In this document: piece by piece, positions 1 through 8,132 of the stretch
Position numbering within the stretch: position 1 is the stretch's first letter
Layout of the letters: each line of letters starts with the position of its first letter
Assembly (NCBI RefSeq): GCF_015732155.1
Contig: NZ_WIQK01000001.1
Location: 2,428,001 to 2,492,000 of the forward strand
Source of the DNA: Pectinatus sottacetonis
GTDB taxonomy: Bacteria > Bacillota > Negativicutes > Selenomonadales > Selenomonadaceae
Reading direction: 5' to 3'
DNA: 64,000 nt
The notes under the pieces: model-generated
The model's database searches: none
Told to the model about the DNA's origin: nothing
What the model saw: only the letters and a program-made list of their open reading frames with translations
Made by a program: the position numbers and the translations under genes

Positions 1-2
1 CT

Positions 3-545
3 CCACAGCAAGGTGCCTGCAAATTAACTTTAAATGTTAAGGATGGTATTATTCAGGAAGCATTAGTAGAAACTATCGGTTGTTCCGGTATGACTCATTC
101 AGCTGCTATGGCTTCAGAAATTTTACCGGGTAAAACAATATTAGAAGCATTAAATACTGACCTTGTGTGTGATGCAATAAATACTGCTATGCGTGAACTG
201 TTCCTGCAAATTGTTTACGGCAGATCTCAAACAGCTTTTTCTGAAGGTGGACTTCCTGTTGGTGCTGGTCTGGAAGATTTAGGCAAAGGTCTCAGAAGCC
301 AGATTGGTACAATGTATGGAACACTGAAAAAGGGTTCCCGTTATTTGGAAATGACTGAAGGCTATGTCACAAGAATCGCATTAGATAAGAAAGATGCTAT
401 TATCGGTTATGAATTTGTTAATCTTGGGAAAATGATGGAAATGATCCGCAAAGGAACACCAGCCCAAGAAGCCATGGATAAGGCAAAAGGTTCTTATGGC
501 AGATTTGATGAAGCTGTAAAATATGTTGATCCACGTAAAGAATAA
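3..545 (+). CDS. Iron-sulfur cluster assembly scaffold-like protein (C-terminal part)
   Basis: The gene enters from the left edge; the frame is open from base 3, ahead of the first internal ATG at 90, so the start lies outside the window. The visible 180 residues contain a Cys in GACKLTL and a second in TIGCSGMTHSAAMAS, the style of NifU/IscU-like scaffold domains. I recognise the protein mainly as the usual upstream partner of GGGtGRT proteins, where it is annotated as an Fe-S assembly scaffold. The stop is followed after 29 bp by the GGGtGRT gene, so the two are probably co-transcribed. A role in cluster assembly is inferred from family and neighbour only. Confidence 0.7.
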   Translation, partial: PQQGACKLTLNVKDGIIQEALVETIGCSGMTHSAAMASEILPGKTILEALNTDLVCDAINTAMRELFLQIVYGRSQTAFSEGGLPVGAGLEDLGKGLRSQIGTMYGTLKKGSRYLEMTEGYVTRIALDKKDAIIGYEFVNLGKMMEMIRKGTPAQEAMDKAKGSYGRFDEAVKYVDPRKE

Positions 546-574
546 TACAAGAGAACAGGAAGGAATGAAAGAGT

Positions 575-1573
575 ATGGCATTATTTGAAAGTTACGAACG
601 TCGTATTGATAAAATAAATAAAGTCTTAAATGGATACAACATTTCCTCTATTGAAGAAGCTAAAAAAATCTGTGATGAAAAAGGTATAGATGTTGCCAAG
701 ATAGTAAAGGAAATACAGCCTATTTGTTTTGACAATGCCTGCTGGGCATATACAGTGGGTGCTGCTATTGCAATCAAAAAAGGCTGTACTAAGGCGGCTG
801 ATGCGGCTAAGGCTATTGGTGAAGGATTACAATCATTTTGTATTCCCGGTTCTGTTGCCGATCATCGAAAAGTAGGTTTAGGCCACGGTAATCTTGCATC
901 AATGCTTTTATCAGAAGATGCAAAGTGTTTTGCTTTTCTTGCTGGACATGAATCATTTGCAGCAGCAGAAGGTGCTATCGGTATCGCCGGTAAGGCAAAT
1001 CGAGTAAGGAAACAGCCGCTGCGTGTTATCTTGAATGGCCTTGGTAAAGATGCAGCACAGATAATTTCCCGTATTAATGGATTTACTTATGTACAAACAC
1101 AATATGACTATGCATCAGGTAAATTGAAGGTTGTTCAAGAAATTGCTTATTCTGACGGTGTACGCAGTGAAATAAAATGTTACGGTGCAGATAGTGTTCA
1201 AGAAGGTGTTGCTATTATGCATAAAGAAGATGTTGATATATCAATCACAGGTAATTCAACAAATCCTACTAGATTTCAGCATCCAGTTGCCGGCTGCTAC
1301 AAAAAAGAATGTGTGGAAAACGGGAAGAAATACTTCTCCGTAGCTTCTGGCGGTGGTACAGGACGTACCCTGCATCCTGATAACATGGCTGCAGGTCCTG
1401 CTTCATATGGTATGACCGATACTATGGGACGTATGCATTCTGATGCTCAATTTGCGGGTTCCTCATCTGTTCCAGCTCATGTTGAAATGATGGGCTTGAT
1501 CGGAATGGGAAATAACCCAATGGTTGGTGCTAGTGTTGCAGTTGCTGTCGCTGTAGAAGAACATATGAAATGA
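575..1573 (+). CDS. GGGtGRT family protein
   Basis: A 332-residue protein whose motif SGGGTGRTLHPDN, near residue 262, gives the family its name. ATG at 575 follows a purine-rich AGGAAGGAATGAAAG stretch. Several Cys residues occur (near 27, 49, 55, 68 and 88), and glycine- and alanine-rich segments recur, but no textbook catalytic motif is visible. It follows an Fe-S scaffold-like gene in what looks like a two-gene operon, a pairing known in anaerobic Firmicutes and other anaerobes. The biochemical function is not established; an Fe-S or redox link is inferred from the partner gene. No strong terminator is seen after the stop. Confidence 0.75.
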   Translation: MALFESYERRIDKINKVLNGYNISSIEEAKKICDEKGIDVAKIVKEIQPICFDNACWAYTVGAAIAIKKGCTKAADAAKAIGEGLQSFCIPGSVADHRKVGLGHGNLASMLLSEDAKCFAFLAGHESFAAAEGAIGIAGKANRVRKQPLRVILNGLGKDAAQIISRINGFTYVQTQYDYASGKLKVVQEIAYSDGVRSEIKCYGADSVQEGVAIMHKEDVDISITGNSTNPTRFQHPVAGCYKKECVENGKKYFSVASGGGTGRTLHPDNMAAGPASYGMTDTMGRMHSDAQFAGSSSVPAHVEMMGLIGMGNNPMVGASVAVAVAVEEHMK

Positions 1574-1710
1574 TTCAGATGAGGTGTATGGGAATTCCTA
1601 TGCATCTCTTTTAAATTTATTTTGCTGTATATGCGTTGAGTCTGCTCTATTTGTTATTTTGGTAAACAGGATTAGCTGATAAATCTTAATTATGTATATT
1701 ACTTATGTAC

Positions 1711-1739
1711 TTTATATGTATTTTGATTTATGCTACAAT
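1711..1739 (+). promoter_or_regulatory. Possible pyk promoter
   Basis: TTTATA at 1711-1716 and TACAAT at 1734-1739 are separated by 17 bp, about 55 bp before the pyruvate kinase start. The -35 match is weak. Confidence 0.4.
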
Positions 1740-1794
1740 ATAAATGCAACATTATAAAAATGGGAAGAAATATTTTAATTTAGGTGGGGTTTTT

Positions 1795-3210
1795 ATGTTG
1801 AAAAAAACAAAAATCGTTTGTACTATGGGTCCTAATGTTGATAAGGATCCACAAATTCTTGAAGATATGATAAAAAATGGGATGAATGTAGCCCGTTTTA
1901 ATTTTTCACATGGTGATTATGCAGAACATGAAAAACGTATTAATCTTGTAAAACAGACTGCTAAAAAAATGGATAAAACAATTTCTTTTGTCCTTGATAC
2001 AAAAGGACCAGAAATGCGCTTAGGAAATTTTGCTGATGGTAAGGTATTTTTGAAAAAAGGTAATAAATTTACCTTAACTAATTCTGATGAACCTGGTGAT
2101 GCAACACATGTGTCAATTAATCACAAAAATCTTTATACTGAAGTAAAACCAGGTAATATCCTGCTTCTTTCCGATGGTCTGGTAGCACTTCGCGTTGATG
2201 AGATTTCCGGCAAGGATATTATCACCACTATTCTTAATGATGGACCAATGAGTACACGTAAACGTGCTGCTGCCCCGGGTGTATCACTTGGGCTGCCTGC
2301 TATATCACAGCAGGATAGAAATGATATTATTTTCGGTATTAAACATGATATGGATTTTGTTGCTGCTTCTTTTATACAGCGTGCTGATGATGTTGAAGCA
2401 ATTCGTACACTGATAAAAGAAAATGGTGGACATATGGAAATTATTCCTAAGATTGAATGTGCTGAAGGCGTAAAAAACATTGATTCTATTATTGCAGCAT
2501 CAGACGGAATCATGGTTGCACGTGGTGACTTGGGAATAGAAATACCAGCAGAAGATGTTCCTTTGATCCAGAAGGAAATCATTAGAAAATGTAATAAGTT
2601 AGGGAAACCGGTTATCGTTGCTACACAGATGTTGGAAACAATGACTACAAATCCTCGTCCTACACGTGCTGAAGCATCCGATGTTGCTAATGCTATTTTT
2701 GACGGAACAGATGCTATTATGCTTAGTGGCGAATCTGCTAATGGTGATTATCCGGTTGAAGCTGTTAAAGTAATGGATTCTATTGCTAAACGTGTTGAAA
2801 CAGCACTTGAATACAAACATATATTTATTAATAAGGGTTTTGAACGTCAGGATGAAGTCACTGATGTTATAGCGCACGCTACTGTACAGATGGCTTATGA
2901 GCTTGATGCATCTGCCATTATTACACCTACTGAAAGTGGGTATACTGCCAAAGTAGTATCTAAATATCGTCCTGAAGCTACTATTGTTGCTTATACTCCC
3001 AATGAAAAAGTTGCCCGTCATTTAAATTTACGCTGGGGTGTAATCCCGATTGAAGGTACAGACTGGGATGACATTGATGAAATGATAGCAACAGCAACAG
3101 CTGCAGCTGCTGAAAAAGGTATTGTAAAACAAGGTGATAAAACAATTGTTACTTCTGGTATGAAATTTGGTGAAGGCAATACAAGTACAATTCGTGTTCA
3201 TACCATTTGA
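1795..3210 (+). CDS. pyk: Pyruvate kinase
   Basis: Catalyses phosphoenolpyruvate + ADP to pyruvate + ATP, the last step of glycolysis. The protein starts MLKKTKIVCTMGP and carries NVARFNFSHGD, DTKGPEMR, the active-site Lys segment IIPKIECAEG, the metal-binding ARGDLGIE and the ATQMLETM region. At 471 residues it is the standard form without the extra C-terminal PEP-utiliser domain found in bacilli. A longer frame opens at 1744, but ATG 1795 sits 8-9 bp after an AGGTGGGG ribosome site and begins at the conserved N-terminus, so I chose it. The gene is monocistronic, with terminators downstream. Confidence 0.97.
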   Translation: MLKKTKIVCTMGPNVDKDPQILEDMIKNGMNVARFNFSHGDYAEHEKRINLVKQTAKKMDKTISFVLDTKGPEMRLGNFADGKVFLKKGNKFTLTNSDEPGDATHVSINHKNLYTEVKPGNILLLSDGLVALRVDEISGKDIITTILNDGPMSTRKRAAAPGVSLGLPAISQQDRNDIIFGIKHDMDFVAASFIQRADDVEAIRTLIKENGGHMEIIPKIECAEGVKNIDSIIAASDGIMVARGDLGIEIPAEDVPLIQKEIIRKCNKLGKPVIVATQMLETMTTNPRPTRAEASDVANAIFDGTDAIMLSGESANGDYPVEAVKVMDSIAKRVETALEYKHIFINKGFERQDEVTDVIAHATVQMAYELDASAIITPTESGYTAKVVSKYRPEATIVAYTPNEKVARHLNLRWGVIPIEGTDWDDIDEMIATATAAAAEKGIVKQGDKTIVTSGMKFGEGNTSTIRVHTI

Positions 3211-3242
3211 TTTACTAGGTATTAACAATAATTGCTCCTTAG

Positions 3243-3274
3243 ACGCTGAGATAATAAATCTTGGCGTTTTATTT
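3243..3274 (+). terminator. Terminator after pyk
   Basis: ACGCTGAGAT pairs with ATCTTGGCGT (two G-U pairs) around a 5-nt loop, followed by TTTATTTTATT. Confidence 0.7.
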
Positions 3275-3290
3275 TATTACTGTTAATATA

Positions 3291-3337
3291 AAAAAATACC
3301 TCAAATTATTTATCAATAATAATTTGAGGTATTTTAT
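3291..3337. terminator. Bidirectional terminator between pyk and htpG
   Basis: Perfect 16-bp arms at 3295-3310 and 3318-3333 with a 7-nt loop, A-rich on the left and T-rich on the right. It separates the convergent pyk and htpG genes and can work on both strands. Confidence 0.85.
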
Positions 3338-3364
3338 ATAACATTTGGGAGAATGTAAAAAATA

Positions 3365-5329
3365 TTATTTTGTCTGCGACATAAGAGAGGCAATTTTATT
3401 TGCCACATCAGCTGGATTTTCTGGTAGTATACCTTCAATTAAAAGTGCTTGCGTATACAAGAGATCACAATAATCTTTAAATTGAGGATTATCCTTTCCT
3501 AAATTATGAATGGACTGCAGGCGATCAAACAATTGATGATGCGGATTAATTTCTAAAATGCGTTTTGCCTTGAACATAGGATTATTAGCTTCGGCAAAAG
3601 CTTGTTCCATGCTAAAACTTGGTCCTTTTTCATCAGCGACAAGGCAGACAGCACTTGATTTCAGACGATTACTTATTTTTACATCAGCAACTTTTTCGCC
3701 AAGAGTATCCTTGATATCTTTTATTAATGATTCATTTTTCTTTGTGATATCTTCCGTTTCCTTTTTGGTCTGTTGTGATTCAACATCATCAAGGTCAAGA
3801 TCGCCGCGGCTTATTGAATGGAATGGTTTACTGTCATATTCATGCAATGCTTCAATGGCAAATTCGTCTACGTTATCGAGCAGGTATAATACTTCAATGT
3901 TTTTATCGCGTAGAATTTCCATTTGCGGCAGACTGTCAATAGCTTTGCGGTCCTTTCCTGTTGCATAATAAATCTTTTTCTGATTTTCGGGCATACGTTC
4001 GATATATTCCTTGAGTGAAGTAAGACCTTTGCTTTCGTCAGAAGTTGCAAATAAAAGTAAATCTTTTAGTTTATTTATGGTGTCATTACCAGAATACATA
4101 TTACCATAGACGCCTATTTTTAAGGATTTACCATATTCAGCCCAGAACTTTTCATATTTTTCACGATTGTTTTTAAGTGTCTTTTCCAGTGTTTTTAAAA
4201 TACTATTTTCCAGATTACGCCCGATTATTTTCAATTCGCGACTTTGCTGAAGCAGTTCACGTGAAATATTGAGAGAAAAATCAGGAGAATCAACAAGACC
4301 TTTAACAAAACGAAGATATTCCGGTAATAAATCTTTGCAGTTATCCATTATGAATACATGGCGGGAATATAATTGTAAACCAGGTTGGTAATCTGTATGA
4401 TAGAGATTAAACGGAGCATGCGCTGGGAAGAAAAGCAAAGATGTATATTCAATAGTACCTTCTGCTTTGTTATGGAGCACTTCCATAGGATCTTCCCATT
4501 CATGGAAAAGATTTTTATAAAATTCATTATATTCTTCTGGCTTTATTTCTGACTTATTTTTTGCCCATAATGGCTGCATAGAATTTAAAGTACGAATTTC
4601 ATCACGTTTTATCTTTTCTGCATCTTTGATTTCTTTACCATCTTTATCCTTAGGTGTTTCTTCTATTACAAAGTTCATTTTTATAGGATACCTGACGTAA
4701 TCCGAATATTTTTTTACAAGACTTTGCAATTTATTGGTATCTGTGAAGTTTTCTTCGGCTTTGTCACCATAAAATTCAGGAGCAAGTGTCAATGAAATTG
4801 TAGTGCCGCGTTTATTCTTTGCACATTCTTCGATAGTATATGAGCCATCACCGGCGGATTCCCACTTATAAGCTTGTTTGTCACCTGCCCTGCGAGTGAT
4901 AACTGTTATTTTTTCTGCCACCATAAATGCTGAATAGAAACCTACCCCGAATTGCCCGATGAGTTCCTTTCCAGAAACGGCTGAATTGTTTTCTTTGGCT
5001 TCCATCATTTTTTGTAAAAATATTTTAGTACCTGATTTAGCTATTGTCCCAATATTTTCGATTAATTCTTCACGATTCATACCGATGCCGTTATCGGAAA
5101 TTGATAATGTGTGTGTGCTTTCATCAGGAATTAAAAAAATTTCATAATTACTGTCACCTTCCAGTAAATCCTTATTGGTAAGGCTTTCAAAATGAATTTT
5201 GTCGATAGCATCAGAAGCATTAGATATTAATTCACGTAAAAAAATTTCACGATTTGTGTAAATTGAATGAATCATTAAATCGAGCAACTGTTTTGTTTCT
5301 GCTTGAAACTCATGTGTTTCTTTAGCCAT
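3365..5329 (-). CDS. htpG: Molecular chaperone HtpG (Hsp90)
   Basis: A 654-residue cytosolic Hsp90 chaperone using ATP to remodel client proteins. The N-terminal GHKL ATPase shows the helix with LRELISNASDAIDK, the nucleotide-binding DNGIGMNREELIENIGTIAKS-type segment and GQFGVGFYSAF. The middle domain has the Arg-bearing SRELLQQSRELK segment. Length is normal for bacterial HtpG (about 620-650). ATG 5329 is preceded on its strand by AAAAGGAG. The gene stands alone between two terminators. A CIRCE operator and a good sigma-A promoter lie just upstream, so HrcA repression and heat induction are expected. Confidence 0.97.
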   Translation of the reverse strand: MAKETHEFQAETKQLLDLMIHSIYTNREIFLRELISNASDAIDKIHFESLTNKDLLEGDSNYEIFLIPDESTHTLSISDNGIGMNREELIENIGTIAKSGTKIFLQKMMEAKENNSAVSGKELIGQFGVGFYSAFMVAEKITVITRRAGDKQAYKWESAGDGSYTIEECAKNKRGTTISLTLAPEFYGDKAEENFTDTNKLQSLVKKYSDYVRYPIKMNFVIEETPKDKDGKEIKDAEKIKRDEIRTLNSMQPLWAKNKSEIKPEEYNEFYKNLFHEWEDPMEVLHNKAEGTIEYTSLLFFPAHAPFNLYHTDYQPGLQLYSRHVFIMDNCKDLLPEYLRFVKGLVDSPDFSLNISRELLQQSRELKIIGRNLENSILKTLEKTLKNNREKYEKFWAEYGKSLKIGVYGNMYSGNDTINKLKDLLLFATSDESKGLTSLKEYIERMPENQKKIYYATGKDRKAIDSLPQMEILRDKNIEVLYLLDNVDEFAIEALHEYDSKPFHSISRGDLDLDDVESQQTKKETEDITKKNESLIKDIKDTLGEKVADVKISNRLKSSAVCLVADEKGPSFSMEQAFAEANNPMFKAKRILEINPHHQLFDRLQSIHNLGKDNPQFKDYCDLLYTQALLIEGILPENPADVANKIASLMSQTK

Positions 5330-5360
5330 AATTCAGACTCCTTTTGATAGATTAAGTTCG

Positions 5361-5387
5361 TTAGCACTCACTTACATTGAGTGCTAA
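5361..5387. promoter_or_regulatory. CIRCE operator (HrcA site) of htpG
   Basis: TTAGCACTC - 9 bp - GAGTGCTAA, an exact match to the consensus CIRCE inverted repeat bound by HrcA. It lies 32 bp upstream of the htpG start and directly downstream of the -10 box at 5399-5404, as in groE and hrcA operons. Confidence 0.95.
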
Positions 5388-5398
5388 CAGATACATTT

Positions 5399-5427
5399 AC
5401 TATACAACGCTTTAAGAAAAAAATCAA
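5399..5427 (-). promoter_or_regulatory. Sigma-A promoter of htpG
   Basis: On the minus strand TTGATT (5427-5422), 17-bp spacer, TATAGT (5404-5399). The predicted start site falls at or beside the CIRCE repeat. Confidence 0.8.
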
Positions 5428-5529
5428 TAGTAGTTGTTAAGTATTAAAATAAATGTTTCGCTGAAATAAAGAAAAAACCTAAATGATATTCAGAGGTTAT
5501 ATTATTATATGTTATCAAAAAATAGGTAA

Positions 5530-5558
5530 TTGCTATTACTAAAATTATCAATTATAAT
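5530..5558 (+). promoter_or_regulatory. Promoter of dut-rarA
   Basis: TTGCTA (5530-5535), 17-bp spacer, TATAAT (5553-5558), 44 bp before the dut start. Confidence 0.7.
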
Positions 5559-5602
5559 AAATAGGAAAATCGTCATATATTATATTTTAGCAGGAGGAAA
5601 AG

Positions 5603-6055
5603 ATGCATAAGCGCGGATTTGAGATATTAAGTTCATACAAAGATAAAAATATTGCTCTGCCTGAAAGAAAAACAGCTAAGAGTGCCGGTTATGATATAGC
5701 AACAGCAGAAGATGTAATTTTAAAAGCAGGCAAAGTTACTATAGTATCTACCGGTCTTAAAGCATACATGAATGATGATGAATATCTGGGACTGCATATG
5801 CGTTCTGGAATGTCAATAAAAAATGCATTATCATTTATAAATGGACAAGGAATCATAGATGCTGATTATTATAATAACCATCAAAATGAGGGACATATAA
5901 TGCTGGCTATCATGAATCATAGCGAACATGATTTTTTCGTAAAAAAAGGTACACGTTTGGCGCAAGGTATTTTTTATAAGTATCTTATGATTGATGGCGA
6001 TACCATTGATAAAGGTAACCTCAGGCAGGGTGGCATAGGTTCTACAGGAGCATAA
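5603..6055 (+). CDS. dut: dUTP diphosphatase
   Basis: Hydrolyses dUTP to dUMP and pyrophosphate, keeping uracil out of DNA. The 150-residue trimeric-type protein shows motif 1 (AGYDIATAED), motif 2 (MRSGMSIKN), motif 3 (NGQGIIDADYYNN, with the catalytic Asp and Tyr), motif 4 (GTRLAQGIF) and the C-terminal motif 5 (RQGGIGSTGA), so all five are present. ATG 5603 follows AGGAGGAAAAG. The next gene, rarA, starts 1 bp after the stop, so the two are translationally close and share a promoter. Both act in genome maintenance. Confidence 0.95.
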   Translation: MHKRGFEILSSYKDKNIALPERKTAKSAGYDIATAEDVILKAGKVTIVSTGLKAYMNDDEYLGLHMRSGMSIKNALSFINGQGIIDADYYNNHQNEGHIMLAIMNHSEHDFFVKKGTRLAQGIFYKYLMIDGDTIDKGNLRQGGIGSTGA

Positions 6056-6056
6056 A

Positions 6057-7400
6057 ATGGAAAACGTTGATTTATTTTCCAGTGCAGAAAAGTACCGGGA
6101 AAAACATGAGGGAATAACAAGCAGCCGACCCTTGGCAGTGAGGATGCGCCCGCGAAATTTTGATGAATTTATCGGACAGCAGGATTATATTGGTAAGGGA
6201 CGTTTTTTACGGCTTATGATAGAAAATGATAATATACCTTCTTTGATTTTCTTTGGCCCGCCGGGTACGGGAAAAACTACCTTAGCAGAAATGATTGCCG
6301 CAGTGACTAAAAGTGATTTTAAACGGCTCAATGCTGTTTCTGCAGGTATTTCTGATATTAGAAAAATTGTAGACGAGGCACAGGAACAAAGAAAATATTA
6401 TCAAAAACGCACTATAATTTTTATTGACGAAATACATCGTTTTAATAAAAGCCAGCAGGATGTTTTACTTCCTTATGTAGAAGATGGCCGACTTATTCTT
6501 ATTGGTGCGACAACAGAAAATCCTTATTTTGAAGTAAATCATGCACTGCTGTCACGTGTGAGGGTTGTGCGGCTGCATGCTCTTACCGATAAGCAGATGA
6601 TAACTATTATTAAAAGGGCTTTAGCTGATACTGAAAAAGGCTTAGGCAATTATAATCTTAGCTGTAATAATGAAAATATGGCAATTATAGCGCAGACTGC
6701 GGCTGGAGATGCACGTGTAGCTTTAAATATTTTAGAACAGGCTGCAGTCATGGCACACAGTTGTAAAAGTAATATTACACGGGAAATTTTACAGGAAATC
6801 ATTGGCGAGAAAATGCAGTCATATGACAAGAATGGCGATGGACATTATGATACAGTATCAGCATTCATTAAAAGTATGCGTGGTAGTGATCCTGATGCGG
6901 CAGTACATTATCTGGCAAGAATGCTGGCTGCAGGTGAAGATGTGAAATTTATTGCTAGGAGAGTGGCTATTTGTGCATCTGAAGATGTAGGAAATGCTGA
7001 TCCTATGGCATTGGTGTTAGCAATGGCAACAGTGCAGGCAGTGCAGTTTATTGGACTTCCTGAAGCAAGAATTCCTTTAGCACAGGCAGTTACCTATATA
7101 GCTTCAGCACCTAAAAGCAATGCGGCATATATAGCAGTCGACAGTGCTCTTGATGATGTCAGGAAAATGAACTGTGGTAATATACCGGTTCATCTGCGTG
7201 ATGTCCATTATAAAGGAGCAGTCAAATTGGGGCATGGCAAAGGATATAAATATCCCCATGATTATGTTGGTAACTTCGTTGCGCAGCAGTATATGCCGGC
7301 GAAATTGTTAAATAAAAAATATTATAAACCAACAGATAATGGAAACGAAAAAATTTTAAAAGAATATTTATGTAAACATCAAAATTCTTTGCCAAAATAA
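6057..7400 (+). CDS. rarA: Replication-associated recombination protein A (RarA/MgsA)
   Basis: AAA+ ATPase of the clamp-loader clade acting at stalled replication forks, interacting with SSB. The 447-residue protein has Walker A FGPPGTGKTT (near residue 70), Walker B IIFIDEIHRF (near 120), sensor 1 IGATTENPYFEVN and the C-terminal RarA domain with HLRDVHYKGAVKLGHGKGYKYPHD. The N-terminal RMRPRNFDEFIGQQ is characteristic. Start ATG 6057 overlaps the end of dut almost directly, indicating one operon. Its last codons contain the promoter of the next gene. Confidence 0.95.
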   Translation: MENVDLFSSAEKYREKHEGITSSRPLAVRMRPRNFDEFIGQQDYIGKGRFLRLMIENDNIPSLIFFGPPGTGKTTLAEMIAAVTKSDFKRLNAVSAGISDIRKIVDEAQEQRKYYQKRTIIFIDEIHRFNKSQQDVLLPYVEDGRLILIGATTENPYFEVNHALLSRVRVVRLHALTDKQMITIIKRALADTEKGLGNYNLSCNNENMAIIAQTAAGDARVALNILEQAAVMAHSCKSNITREILQEIIGEKMQSYDKNGDGHYDTVSAFIKSMRGSDPDAAVHYLARMLAAGEDVKFIARRVAICASEDVGNADPMALVLAMATVQAVQFIGLPEARIPLAQAVTYIASAPKSNAAYIAVDSALDDVRKMNCGNIPVHLRDVHYKGAVKLGHGKGYKYPHDYVGNFVAQQYMPAKLLNKKYYKPTDNGNEKILKEYLCKHQNSLPK

Positions 7401-7418
7401 TGTATTAACTGTTATAAT
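7389..7418 (+). promoter_or_regulatory. Promoter of the Rrf2 regulator
   Basis: TTGCCA (7389-7394), 18-bp spacer, TATAAT (7413-7418); the -35 box overlaps the last codons of rarA. Confidence 0.65.
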
Positions 7419-7512
7419 GAGTGATAGTAAGAATACCATATTAATAAAAATTAAAATATATGATTTTAAATAGCTGCAGTATTTGGCTAATGTATGAATG
7501 GAGTGAGAAATT

Positions 7513-7971
7513 ATGAAATTATCGACAAGAGGGCGCTATGGCGTTACTGCCATGTATGAGCTGGCCTTGAATTATGGTAAAGGGCCATTGTCATTGCGTA
7601 CTATTGCCGCTAAGCAGGATATATCCGATAATTATTTGGAACAGCTTATCTGTGCCTTGAGGAATGCTGGTCTTGTAAAAAGTACACGCGGAGCACAAGG
7701 GGGATATGTTCTTACTAAAAATCCAGCGGACATTACTATTGGAGATATTATTACTATAATGGAAGGACCGATTGCATTAGTGGATTGTTTGTTAAATGAA
7801 GTAGATTCGACGAGCCAAGTATGCAAAAAGGCCGATAAATGTGTTACACGTGGGGTATGGGAACGCGTATGCCAGAGTATCAGTGAAGTCCTTGATTCTA
7901 TTACTTTGGCTGATTTGTGTGAAAACAGTGGGCAACCTGCTGTTGTAACTAAAAAGGCAGCAAAAAGATAA
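7513..7971 (+). CDS. Rrf2-family regulator, IscR-like with three cysteines
   Basis: A 152-residue dimeric winged-helix regulator. The N-terminus MKLSTRGRYGVTAMYELA and the TRGAQGGYVL wing are typical of the family. Cys92, Cys104 and Cys110 lie in the segment where IscR binds its [2Fe-2S] cluster, though the first spacing (11 residues between Cys92 and Cys104) is longer than in Escherichia coli IscR. I therefore favour an Fe-S-sensing IscR-type protein over the cysteine regulator CymR. In related bacteria this gene is followed by a cysteine desulfurase and scaffold before mnmA; here mnmA is next, after a terminator. SD GGAGTGAG precedes ATG 7513. Confidence 0.85.
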   Translation: MKLSTRGRYGVTAMYELALNYGKGPLSLRTIAAKQDISDNYLEQLICALRNAGLVKSTRGAQGGYVLTKNPADITIGDIITIMEGPIALVDCLLNEVDSTSQVCKKADKCVTRGVWERVCQSISEVLDSITLADLCENSGQPAVVTKKAAKR

Positions 7972-7994
7972 TAAATATTAACGGCTAAATTTTC

Positions 7995-8039
7995 AAGGGG
8001 TGAATGAATTCCGGAATTATACCGGCTCATCACCCTTTT
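7995..8039 (+). terminator. Terminator after the Rrf2 gene
   Basis: AAGGGGTGA pairs with TCACCCTTTT, with an inner CCGG/CCGG stem, ending in TTTTATATT. Confidence 0.65.
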
Positions 8040-8132
8040 ATATTAGTTGTTCTGTTATATCATCAGTATGACTTATATTATAACTATATTGATAATATAT
8101 AATAAATATTTTATTGTAAGGTGAGGTTTATA

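Noticed and set aside
2133-3228. Antisense ORFs of 149, 140 and 66 codons opposite pyruvate kinase
   Set aside because: Shadows of a strongly coding sense frame; Ser/Ile- or Asn-rich nonsense composition and no start signals.
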